The translations under genes were made by a program, and so were the position numbers. A model generated the notes under the pieces. That model worked only from the letters and a program-made list of their open reading frames with translations, had not been told where the DNA came from and did no database searches. A stretch of 64,000 nucleotides of DNA from Tolypeutes matacus (lineage: Eukaryota; Chordata; Mammalia; Cingulata; Chlamyphoridae): contig JAKSZT010054399.1 of the NCBI GenBank assembly GCA_026826555.1, positions 2,104,781-2,168,780 on the forward strand, written 5' to 3'. How positions within the stretch are numbered: position 1 is the first letter of the stretch; every line of letters begins with the position of its first letter. Below are positions 54,601 through 64,000 of this stretch, piece by piece.

Positions 54601-56274
54601 ATCATGAATTCTGTGTATCAAGGGACAACTACAGTGTCATTTAGTGTCATCTCTCCCTCTAAACAAAACAAAAAAAATTTTTTTTATAAAAACCAGAAAC
54701 TGATAGGAACATAGTGAAAGGTGGAAATAGACTTTAGGGAGGTATGTTTGTTTTTATAGGTAGCGTCCCCCTCTGGGTATAAATTAACATATATTGTCCA
54801 TGGTGAAATGCATGAAACGTATATCCTCCATCCCCCCACCCCCTGCAAACACTCAACCTGGAGAGGGCTTCGGGAAAAACTGGAAGAATCATAAAAACAG
54901 ATGGATATTGGATTCTTGTCTGACTGTCAGCCAGACCGCCTACCATGAATACTAAGAACAAGACAAAAGAAGAAATAACTCGCAGGGACATAGTATTGTC
55001 TTCGAATTTTCCTCCCCATAGCCCAGAAGGAAAGGGAGAAAACATCACCAACTGGTGTGGTTGGGGAGCTATGGGTGCATCTACCTGACCAAGCACCAAG
55101 TATTGTAATCCAGGGAGACCTGGAATAATCCTACGATACGATACGAAAACCAGCACACCATAATCTCAGGTACCAAAGGCAATCCAAGATTAAATCAAAC
55201 TGCCCGCTTCAATGAGTTGCTGACAGCAGGATTCTACTTGCACTTATGTCCTTACTAGGGCATATTGAACACAAGCAACGATCTGAACTGAAATTACACC
55301 AGAACAGTGTTACAACCAGCTCCTGAGGGGCACGAAATCGGTGAGGCCGCGAAACCAAAGGACACATCTGCCATTTAGTCAGGCTTAAGCTTTACTGGGA
55401 CTTATGAACAGGAGAGACTCTTTGAAGGTGGCTGGTCCAAGAATGAATGAAGTTAGTGCTCCACAAAGAGATGAGAAAATGAGAGGTGATATAAGGAGTT
55501 TCAGAACAAGGACATTCCTTAGGGATTGAGAACAGAGTTCCTGCTGGGTCATGTGATATGCACACATGGGCTCTGGTGATGTTTTCACTACACTTGTAGG
55601 AAGGACGGTTACCAAGAACCTTTACTGCTTTGGGAAGAGCCTCTTTTACGGTAGCATCTATACATTCTCTTCGCTCTGGGGAGGGTTAATCTTATGTCTA
55701 GGTCACCCAGGCGGCTAAATGCTGAAGGCTTAGGGGGGACCCTGGGTCCTCACAAATAAAATATGGGGGTTGGGGTGAGGAGATAAGCAGCCAATGACTG
55801 GTTTATAATTTCAGAAAAACTGCAAAGAAATTATTACTATTCTCTCTCTGCACAAGGCAAATGAACAAGCTGAGGAAGGAAACAGGTAGATGAGAAAAAA
55901 GTCTCAAAGGTACATGTAGGAATAAGAATATTTGCTAGAGCCTAAGCTCAAAATCTGAGGGAAAGGGGAGGACAGAAAGATGAATTTGTACCATGCTTCC
56001 TCCTCTGTCTGAACAAAGGTGTGCACAAAAGAACATAAAACAAGCTAAATAATAATCACAGATAACACAAAGGAAAAGAGGAAAAGATTAAATTCATTTA
56101 AATTCTTATCTAAAGGGGTAACTATCAAATGGGTGAAGCAGAAATATAAGAGGAGAATATTTGAGATCAAGCATTTCAGGGCACAGCTAAATCTACCTGA
56201 AAAAGGCTCAGTGGCCTCAAGAATTTTTGGGTTAACCAACCTCAGGAATAACCACTGTCCATTTACATGGCTAC

Positions 56275-56950
56275 TGTGACAGCTGGAAGCTTTTAGTGGA
56301 CCCCAGAAAAGATCATGTTCTTGGAGCTAATCCACTCCTCCTGTGGGTGAGGGGCCCTTCCACTGGATTCAGTTGGGGGCTCTGATTGGATTATTTCAGT
56401 GACACGGGGTAGGTCTTGGTCCTCCTGCTGGAGTCCTTTATAAATGGGAGAAACATGCAGACACACACAGAGAAAAAGCCCAAAGGCTGAGAGGAACCTG
56501 CAAGAGAGGAAGCCATGGACAAAGCAGCCAGAAGCTGAAGGAACGAGACCCAGAAGAGAAGCAAATGCCTCCATGTGTCTCAGCTTGTGAGAGAGCACCC
56601 CAGGATCACCAGCGGCTGGTCTCCTGATGATGCCTTGATCTGGACGGTTTTACAGCCTCAGAACTATAAGCTTTTAAACCTAATAAACTCCCATTATAAA
56701 AGCCAACCCAGGGGAAGCGGCTGTGGCTCAATCAGTAGGGCTCCCGTTTACCATATGGGAGGCCCCGGGTTCGGTTCCCGGGGCCTCCTGGTGGGGGCAG
56801 GCCCGCCCGCACGGCGTGGTTGGCTGGCCCGGCGAGCACAAGCAGCAAGGGGGGGGGATAAATGAATAAATAAATAAAATCTTTAAAAAAAAAAAAAAAA
56901 AGCCAACCCATTTCTGGTATATTGCTCCCAGCAGCCTTTAGCAAACTAAA
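56275..56950 (+). mobile_element. LTR-like element (ERVL/MaLR type) interrupted by a SINE
   Basis: It begins TGTGACAGCTGGAAGC and contains AATAAACTCCCATTATAAAA. It ends around CCCATTTCTGGTATATTGCT and TTAGCAAACTAAAATA, the same 3' end pattern as the LTR at 60970-61483. No clear 5-bp target duplication was found, so the exact ends are approximate. Confidence 0.7.
56711..56897 (+). mobile_element. DAS-type SINE inserted in an LTR
   Basis: This is the standard body with a poly-A tail. AAAAGCCAACCCA flanks it at 56698-56710 and again at about 56898-56910. It interrupts the 3' part of an LTR-like element. Confidence 0.95.
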
Positions 56951-57115
56951 ATAGTATATACAGGAAGATAGTAATTTGCCGGGGACTTTAAATCATATGC
57001 AGCACCTTCACTCTTAGAGCAATGGTTCTCAGACATGCAACATCAGAATCACTGCTGAGCAACAAGGGGTTAGAGGCAACTCGACAAGGTGCCATTTATC
57101 AAACAAGGAAGTGGA

Positions 57116-57379
57116 GGGAAGCAGATGTGGCTCAATTGATGGGGCTCCCGTTTACCATATGGGAGGCCCCGGGTTCGATTTCCGGGGCCTCCTGGTGAAG
57201 GCAAGCCAACCCACGCAGCGCGGTGAGCTGATGCAGCAGGATGGCCCAACAAAGGGAGACAAGCAGACACAGAAAAACACACAGCAAATGGACACAGCGA
57301 GCACAAGCAGCAAGGGGGGATAAATAAATGAATGAATGAATGAATGAATGAATGAATGAATAAATACTTTAAAAATCTT
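57116..57379 (+). mobile_element. Long-form DAS-type SINE
   Basis: The head is GGGAAGCAGATGTGGCTC and the B box is GGTTCGATTTCC. Between the head domain and the GCACAAGCAGCAAGGGGGG block it keeps an extra segment containing GACAAGCAGACACAGAAAAA that the standard copies lack. The tail is an (AATG)n microsatellite. Confidence 0.9.
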
Positions 57380-60059
57380 AAGTAGCTTTTAAAGCATAGG
57401 TGCAAACCAAACATTGACCTCATTCCAACACCTGTGTTCTTTCTATTATACCAAATTATTGAGTCATTCTGTCCCTAAAATTGGACATGAAGCCTGGTTT
57501 AATTGGTGGAGCAGCGTCAAAGGCCTTCTTTACATTTTGAATCAACAAAAACAGACTCGGTTCAAAGTGACTTATTTTTCGTAGTATTGAGTACATTTTA
57601 CTTCATATTTTTAATTGTAAAATTAGATAAATGTAACTTTTTATCCTCAAAAATCTAAACTAAGTTGTCTTTTATTTACTCACACCTAGATTTTATTTAT
57701 TTTCTTGCTTACTTATTTACAAACTCTGTAGGCCTGTGGTCTCCTAAAGACACGAGTAATCCTATGAGATTGGGAGGCTAAAAGGAAGTGAAGATTAAGG
57801 GAATGCCAAAGTTAAATTTTCCCTCTTTCCCTCTTTTACCTAGGATTATCTCTGTGGCTACCATTTTGGAATGAGTCAAAATTTTTTAATTCTTCTAAGC
57901 TGAAAGAACAGAATTCTAGAAAATAACCAAAATAGATTTTTACAAAGAAAACCATGCCAAATAGTTAAAAGTGATTTTAATTCTGGATTCTCCGTCTCTT
58001 TTTTTCATAAACTCTACTTCCAAAATAAAGGCTGCTACACTGATGCCATTGAACTACAGGGTCCTTATTCCACTGGGCCCTGCTGTTCAACACAGCCTGA
58101 GTAAGTAGCCAAGCATTCTGAGGACCCTTACTAGTCTGATTTACAAGAGAAGTGCTTCATTCCCACTGGTGGGCCTTTATTGTCTGTTGGCTTAGGGGAT
58201 TCCAATAGAAGCAGCAGGACAGACTGCACACAGTTCTGATTCAATGTTCCTAGATAAAGGGTTAACACGGGACATACAAACTCTTAGGAAAATCCATGAT
58301 GTCATTATCCACAAACAACATCTGTAAGTTTCTTCTATTTCTTAAATTGCTTCATTGAAAGAGAAAATGCTTACTAGAATTCGTAAATTTGTCCGGCCCA
58401 TCTGAAGCTTAAACCAACAAATCTGAGTAACATGTACGAGCACTGGATTAACACCAAAGGTGGTAGAAGGGGTGACGGCTACACAAAAGGTCTTATGTGT
58501 AAGCCTTCAATATCTTCAATATGTGTTGGCTGGCATTATTCTTCATTACCTTCAAAATAAACATGCCTCCTGCAGAAAGGGAAGGCTGTGCTTGCCTTCT
58601 CCTCTCCTTGCCTGCCCCCAAATCCCCAAACCATGCAGCAGAAAGGCTTCTTTTAGGAGAAACTGGTTTTAAGGTGTCTGGAAAAGATCAGTGTACGTTC
58701 TGGTTCATAAATCATTATTAACATTAATAGACATTCTAATTGTGAGAGCTTACATTTCCCCAGTCTTCTCTAAAGCCTTAGATCTCTCATCTATAGAGCA
58801 GGACAGTCTCAAATACAGATCATCCATAAGGGCTATATTTATCCCAGCCCAGTCCAATTAGACTTGACTGCATGAGGCATAAGAAATGAGAATTGCAAGG
58901 GAAATTATGGCAAATGCAGCTTAAATCCCTAAAAGGGAAATAACTACAAGCGCCAGAAAGGCCAAGTGCCAGTCCACAGTACACTGTAGCATTTGCCGGA
59001 ACAACAAGCAGGTCAGCCCCGCAATGCACAATTGTCTGCTGGCTGTCACAATGAATGCAAACATTTAAAAAAAAAAGAGTGAACACCTCAAAAAACTACA
59101 AATATTTACTGAATGCTACAAAACTATCACACACCGTTCCAAATTGACAGAACAACAAAAAATGTGTCTGTTAATACACCACAGATTAAACTAAAGAGAC
59201 CAAGAAGCCCAAGACTGTGTTCATGGTTACTTAAGAACAGGCTATTTACTCCCCAAGACTGCAGAAGCTAAGTGGGCTTCTGTCCCGAAGAATGCCCAAG
59301 AAGGAGAAGGCACAGCAAGGCACCTCAGGTCTCATCACCCCACAGAAGCTTTGAGCAACCTCCACAAAATGACAGAAACACCTTTCTCAACGCTCCAGAA
59401 AACAGTTAAGGGACAGCAGTAACAAAGTCAAGGAAACAGCAGGAGGATGAAATAGTAGCCTGGCTGGTCCTTCCCAACCCCCTACAGGCTCTGCACAGAA
59501 CCCAATCCCATTTGCAGTGTCAATCTCTGAGTCCTGGGTACAGAGGGAGCAGAGCAACTCTTGTGCACGTACTGGGGGTACGTGTGTCTGGCCCAATCTG
59601 TCTAGTGGTAGCCTGAGGGACTAGCCATCACAGAATTTGCCTGAATGTAGAAGGCAGCTCACAGAGCTCTCCTACGGAAGACTGTGGTAGAACAGTCAAG
59701 TGGCTGCCTGGAGCAAGAGACTGCTGGCTCTGGACATGCAGCTGCTTCCCAGGGAAGAGGTACATACATACATACATGTATGCATGTAAACAGGGAATTC
59801 CTGGAGGCACACACACATCCAAGACAAGACACATGGCACTAAAAGAATCAGGGAGGGTCCTACACTTTGATCTGGAGCTATTCTCTAAGCTCATATGGAT
59901 AAGCCTTGAAGGAGAGCACTCCCATAGGTCAATTTTCAAAGACTGGGAAAGATGTTTTCTCATTTTCCTTCATATTTTGTTAGCAACTGGTTTCAAGTAA
60001 AGCTCTGCCAAAACACTAGCTGGATACAAGCTTAAGGAACAGATGCCTCAGAGTCTAAA

Positions 60060-60969
60060 TTCCAGCAATAACACAGTAAAATATCAAAATGTCCAGGTTT
60101 CAACAAAAGATTATAGAGCATACAAAGAAATAGGAAGCAAGGGCTCAGGCAAAGGAGAAGATTAAAGCTTTAGAAATCATCAATGAGGAGGATCAGACCT
60201 GGAGCATACCTGACAAATACTTTTTTCAAAATGGTCCTAAATATGCTCAAAGAGCTAAAGGACAACATGGACAAAGAACTAAAAGAAATCAAGAAATCAA
60301 TGGGTGAACACAAAAAGAATACCAATAGAGAGATGGCAGTTATGAAAAGGAATCAAACAGAGGTGAAGACCACAGTAACAAAAATTAAAAATTTCCTAAA
60401 GAGGTTCAGAAGATTAGAGCTGGCAGAGATAAGTGAAATCATCCAATCTTAGGAGCAGAGAGGAAAAAATGAAGAAAAGTGAACAGAGCCTGAGAAACCT
60501 GTGGGACACAATCAAGCATACCAATATATACACTGTGGGAGTTCCAGAAGGAAAAGAAAAAGGGCAAAGAAATTTTTCAAAGAAATAATAGCTAAAAAAT
60601 TCCCCCAATTTAATGAAAGATATAAATACACACATCCAAGACATTCAATGAACTCCAAGCAGGATAAACCCAAACAGACCCATGCTGCAGCATATTATAA
60701 TCAAACGGCACCAAGGACAAAGATTCTGAAAGCCCCAAGAGAGAAGCTGCGCGCCTCGTACAAAGAAGCCTCACTAAGATTTAAGTGTAAATTTCTCCTG
60801 AGAGTAGGCAAGAAGGCAGTAGGTTGAAAGCAAAAACTGCCAACCGTAATTTTATATTTGGCAAAACTGTCTTTTAAAGGTGAGGAAGAGATTAAGGCAT
60901 TCCCAGATAAATAAATGCTGAGGGAGTTCATCACCACTAGACTGGCCCTACAAGAAATGCCAAGGAGAA
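60060..60969 (+). mobile_element. Old HAL1/L1 ORF1 remnant, left part
   Basis: Broken frames such as NMLKELKDNMDKELKEIKKS and a section equivalent to GVPEG...FPQFNERYKYTHPRHSMNS follow L1 ORF1p order. They run to the CTACAAGAAATGCCAAGGAG stretch near the end of ORF1. The sequence resumes at 61484 after a solo LTR, and no ORF2 follows, which fits HAL1 (ORF1-only) elements. The ORF1-like part is about 60183-60960 with several stops. Confidence 0.75.
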
Positions 60970-61483
60970 TGTATTAGTCAGCCAAAGGGGTGCTAATGTG
61001 AAATACAAAAAATGGGTTGGTCTTTATAAAGGGTATTTATTTGGGGTAGAATTTCCACAGATACCAGGACATAAAGCGTTAAGTTTCTTCTCTCACCACA
61101 GTCCATTGCCATGTGTTAGAGCAAGACAGCTGCCGGCGTTTGCCAGGGTCCAGGCTTCTGGAGTTTCTTTCCAGGCTTAGCTCCTATTTCCTCCACAAGG
61201 TCAGTTGTAGACGATCAGGTGAACGGCTTGCTTCTTTTCTCCTGGGGCCTTCTTCCCAATATCAAAACTGCTTTGCAAAAGACTGCTTCAACTCTGTTCT
61301 TTGTCTTGCCTTTTATATTTGATTCCCCACCCACCAAGGGGTGGACCTCAACACCCTACAGATGTGGTCCAGTCAAGGGCCTAATCATAACTTAATCATG
61401 CCCAGATTAACAGATCAGTTTACAAACATGATCCAATTATATTTTTGGAATTCATAATTACATCAAATTGGCCAACGGTTACA
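60970..61483 (-). mobile_element. Solo LTR (ERVL/MaLR-like), with 5-bp target duplication
   Basis: On the minus strand it begins TGTAAC and ends CTAATACA, the TG...CA ends of an LTR. It has an AATAAATACCC motif near its 3' end that may serve as a polyadenylation signal. GAGAA flanks it exactly at 60965-60969 and 61484-61488. Length is 514 bp. No internal retroviral genes are present. Confidence 0.88.
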
Positions 61484-61522
61484 GAGAACTTTGCAAGTTG
61501 AAAGGAAAGGACAATAGACAAT
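61484..61522 (+). mobile_element. HAL1/L1 ORF1 remnant, short continuation
   Basis: The string GAGAACTTTGCAAGTTGAAA and the following GGAAAGGACAATAGACAAT continue the L1-type sequence interrupted by the solo LTR. Confidence 0.7.
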
Positions 61523-61630
61523 ACATTCTGGATATTAATCTTTTATTGGATATGTGGTTTCCAAATATTTTCTCCCATTGTGGAGGTTGTTTTACTTGCA
61601 TGATAAAGTCCTCTGAGGAACAAAATTTTT

Positions 61631-61790
61631 AATTTATCTATTTTGTCTTTTGTTGCTTGTGCTTTAATTTATCTATTTTGTCTTTTGTTGCTTGTGCTTT
61701 AATTTATCTATTTTGTCTTTTGTTGCTTGTGCTTTAANNNNNNNNNNCTTGTGCTTTAATTTATCTATTTTGTCTTTTGTTGCTTGTGCT
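61631..61790. repeat. 35-bp tandem repeat containing an assembly gap
   Basis: The unit begins AATTTATCTATTTTGTCTTT and ends TGTTGCTTGTGCTTT. Units start at 61631, 61666 and 61701, and a fourth begins at 61736 and is cut by ten Ns (61738-61747). The next visible unit starts at 61758. The units are identical where readable. Confidence 0.97.
61738..61747. other. Assembly gap (10 N)
   Basis: Ten undetermined bases lie within the 35-bp tandem repeat. The phase of the flanking units requires 23 + 35k missing bases, so ten is a placeholder. Confidence 0.98.
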
Positions 61791-61839
61791 TTAAGTCTAA
61801 TAAGAGGTCCTGAAAATGCTTCTCTACACAATAAACAAT

Positions 61840-62420
61840 TGATCTAAGTTTCATGAAAAAATAGAGAGAACTGTTCAGGGTAACATTAGGAATAAATATA
61901 AATGTCAGTACTATGGTATTTTGTTTTGTAACTTTTTTCTCCCAACAGGATCTAAAAGGCAAATGCATAAAACACATTTTTAAAAATCAGTGGCTTTGGA
62001 CTCATAATGTATAAGTATCTAATTTGTGACAAGAACTACATAAAGTTGGGGTGGCAGAAGGATACAGGAATATAGTCTTTGTATACTATTGAAGTTAAGG
62101 AGGTATCAAAGCAAACAAGATGGTTACAAATTGAAGATATTAAATTTAGGCCCAAAGCAACTAACTACAAAGAAAATATCAAGAGTCTGCAGGCTTACAA
62201 AGACAGAAATTAGAGTACAGGTTGTCAGAGGTGGAAGGCAGGGAGAAGATAATGAAGGCATAATAGGTATAGGGTTTCTGTTTTAAAAAGTTTTAGTAAT
62301 GGAAGGTGGCGAGCATACTGCAATATTATGAATGTGATTAATCCCATTGAATGGTATCCTTGGGAATGGCTGAGAAGGGAAAGTTTATGTTGCATATATA
62401 AGCCCACAATTTTTTAAAAA
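61840..62420 (+). mobile_element. HAL1/L1 3' UTR remnants
   Basis: The stretch around GGATCTAAAAGGCAAATGCA (61951) matches the HAL1-type 3' UTR. The part from about 62190, with AGGTTGTCAGAGGTGGAAGG and TGAATGTGATTAATCCCATT, matches a generic L1 3' end. The boundary between the two is not clear. Confidence 0.6.
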
Positions 62421-62524
62421 GAGGAAAGAAAAGAAAGAACAGCTAAAGAGGCAATTAAACATAATATATGATCCCAGGTGGGATCTAGCCAAGGAGGAAG
62501 AAAAGGGCTCAAAGGGACTTTATT

Positions 62525-62642
62525 GGGGGCGGATGTGGCTGGGCGTCCGTCTCCCAAATGCAGGGACCTGGGTTTGAGCCCTGGGACCTCCCGGTAAAAA
62601 ACAAACAAACAAACAAACACAAACAAACAAACAAAAAAAACA
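62525..62642 (+). mobile_element. Short tRNA-derived SINE
   Basis: The head is GGGGGCGGATGTGGCTGGGC (part of the A box is lost), followed by a CGGTAAAAAACAAACAAAC tail. It belongs to the same short subfamily as the copies at 2283 and 2388. GGAC(T/A)TTATTGGG surrounds it at about 62515 and 62643. Confidence 0.85.
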
Positions 62643-62662
62643 GGACATTATTGGGACACGAA

Positions 62663-62855
62663 TTTTTTTTTTTTTTTTTTTTTTAAAGATTTTATTTATT
62701 TATTCATTTATCCCCCCCTTGCTGCTTGTGCTCGCTGGGTCAGCTAACCACGCCGCACGGGCAGGCTTGCCTTCACCAGGAGGGCCCGGGAACCGAACCC
62801 GGGGCCTCCCATATGGTAAACGGGGGACCTACTGATTGAGCCACAGCCGCTTCCC
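62663..62855 (-). mobile_element. DAS-type SINE, standard form
   Basis: It has poly-T, AAAGATTTTATTTATT, the standard body and the reversed head CCGCTTCCC. It lies about 20 bp from a plus-strand short SINE, in tail-to-tail arrangement. Confidence 0.95.
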
Positions 62856-62867
62856 CGAAAATTTTTT

Positions 62868-63084
62868 ATCAATGTTAAATTTCTTGAATTTGATAACTGC
62901 ATATAAGGTTATGGATACATAAGTGAATATTCTTTTTCTTAGGAAACGTACATGGCAGAATTGAGTGTTCAAGTAACATGAGGTACACAATGTACACTCA
63001 AAGGTTCAGAAAAGGGTTTAACTTGACAGATAGATACTTAGAATGATACAGCACGTGGCAAAATGTTAAAATTGATAAAGAACT
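62868..63084 (+). mobile_element. Old interspersed repeat related to the one at 4126
   Basis: It shares CAATGTTAAATTTCTTGA, TTCTTAGGAAACGTACATGG and GGCAAAATGTTAAAATTG with 4126-4432. It is cut on the right by the younger L1 starting at 63085 and on the left by a DAS SINE. Confidence 0.6.
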
Positions 63085-64000
63085 GGGGAGGATTTCCGGG
63101 AAGATAGCAGACTAGTAAGACATGGGAATCTCTTCTCCAGAAAAATAGAGGACAGGCTGAAACAGCCCCGAAAAAGATCATCTAGGGTTTAGGACAGCGG
63201 GTGAAGTCTGCACACCACACAGAGGAGAGAGGGACAAAAGAGGGAAATCACGATGACAGAACCCCGAGTTGGAACCAGCAGTGGCTGCTGCTGCTGCCGG
63301 CACCCTCCCCCACACTCTTTAGAATTCTTGGGCCTCTGGGCCTGCAACTACAAACTAAGGGGGCTCCAGGGATCTATCACTCCAGGAAAGGGGAGAGAGA
63401 GGGACACAGCCTAAGGCTGACTCAGGTTCTGACAAACAAATTTGGGCTGATGAGCCCCACCAGCCCTTCCAGGCCAGGTGGGACCACAGGGTGGTTTGCC
63501 CTGGGAGCCTAGGAAGGACTGGAGAAATCCGGCCCTCGCAATCTCCCTCACTTCTAGCCTGGACTAATTGTTGAGGACTCCACAGGAGAGGTGAGAGAGA
63601 GCCTGGGGCTTACTCGGCTTTTGACTCGCAGGTTTGGTCTGCCCTGTTCCAAGAGCTCTTCCAGGCCCGGTGGGGCTGAGCCATTTTTTGCCTTGGAGCC
63701 TGCAAGGGGCTAAAGATATACAAACCTCCCAATCTTCTGCTTTACCAACAGGGACTGATTGTTGAGGACTCAGAGGGGAGTGGAAATATTTCCTAGCTGG
63801 GAAAAGGGAGGGGGCTGCCACAGAAGACTGGAGAACTGTCTCAGAAAGTTTGAATTACAAGGCTCTTAGCCCCCAGACAGGAAGTTCTATCACATTGATC
63901 TGGTCTGTGTCACAACAAACACACTCTGACCGGGCAATGAATTGAGAGCTGTCAAAGAGTGCCATCTCTTGGCTGACCAAGAAGTGCACATAAGAAAATT
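63085..64000 (+). mobile_element. 5' end of a second L1 copy of the same family (cut by window edge)
   Basis: It begins near GGGGAGGATTTCCGGGAAGA, the usual L1 start context. From 63132 on it matches the 5' UTR of the L1 at 33400 nearly base for base with small indels, up to the window end (equivalent of 34229). ORF1 would begin about 240 bp beyond the window. Confidence 0.93.

Larger units (their letters stand above)
61523..61827 (-). mobile_element. Old L1 3' UTR fragment carrying a 35-bp tandem repeat
   Basis: Its plus-strand sequence (ATTCTGGATATTAATCTTTT, CAAATATTTTCTCCCATTGT) is the reverse complement of a common L1 3' region. ACAATAGACAAT (61511-61522) and ACAATAAACAAT (61828-61839) bracket it. 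The tandem repeat and the N gap lie inside. Confidence 0.7.

Noticed and set aside
61631..61790. Regular 35-bp direct repeats resembling a CRISPR array
   Set aside because: The units are contiguous with no spacers and lie inside an L1 fragment in mammalian DNA, so this is a tandem repeat.

Overview
This is nuclear DNA from a placental mammal, most likely an armadillo (Dasypus) or a close relative. It is AT-rich, has no dense coding, and is full of interspersed repeats. The most frequent repeat is a tRNA-derived SINE with a head reading GGGAAGCGGCTGTGGCTCAA and a conserved GGTTCGGTTCC box, which matches the DAS SINE family known from armadillos. Old L1, HAL1, L2, MIR and ERVL/MaLR-type LTR remnants are what any eutherian genome would carry.

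The only protein-coding gene I can support is JARID2, the Jumonji/ARID-domain cofactor of Polycomb repressive complex 2. It runs on the minus strand, so transcription goes from high to low coordinates. Three consecutive internal exons are present: 39778-39947 (170 bp), 20749-20925 (177 bp) and 5096-5331 (236 bp). All three have canonical AG/GT borders, and their codon phases join without a break. Together they encode about 194 residues, corresponding to roughly residues 109-302 of the human protein (numbering counted from memory). This covers the lysine-116 peptide that PRC2 methylates, the short SUZ12-binding trans-repression segment, an acidic run, and a basic Ser/His-rich linker. The exons before and after these lie outside the window. 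The rest is intron: at least 24 kb upstream of the first exon, then 18.9 kb, 15.4 kb, and at least 5.1 kb downstream of the last.

Layout. 1-5.1 kb: downstream intron with a three-SINE array at 2.1-2.5 kb. 5.3-20.7 kb: intron with L1 3' ends, MIRs, one DAS SINE and a MaLR LTR next to exon 20749-20925. 20.9-39.8 kb: intron with three plus-strand and one minus-strand DAS SINEs, a paired kappa-B-like site, a repeat-poor stretch at 28.8-29.7 kb that could be regulatory, and a nearly full-length dead L1 (33.4-39.2 kb) antisense to JARID2. 39.9-64 kb: the largest visible intron stretch, with L2, MIR and L1 remnants, a poly-G/poly-C tract, two LTRs, several SINEs, a nested HAL1/LTR/L1 stack at 60-62.4 kb containing an assembly gap inside a 35-bp tandem repeat, and the 5' end of a second L1 that runs off the right edge.

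I found no new biological system. The most useful observations are structural. Two directly repeated L1 5' ends flank a JARID2 exon whose loss would shift the frame. The 10-N gap cannot be the true gap size. The nested insertions have readable target-site duplications. There is a tandem kappa-B-like pair beside a candidate conserved element.
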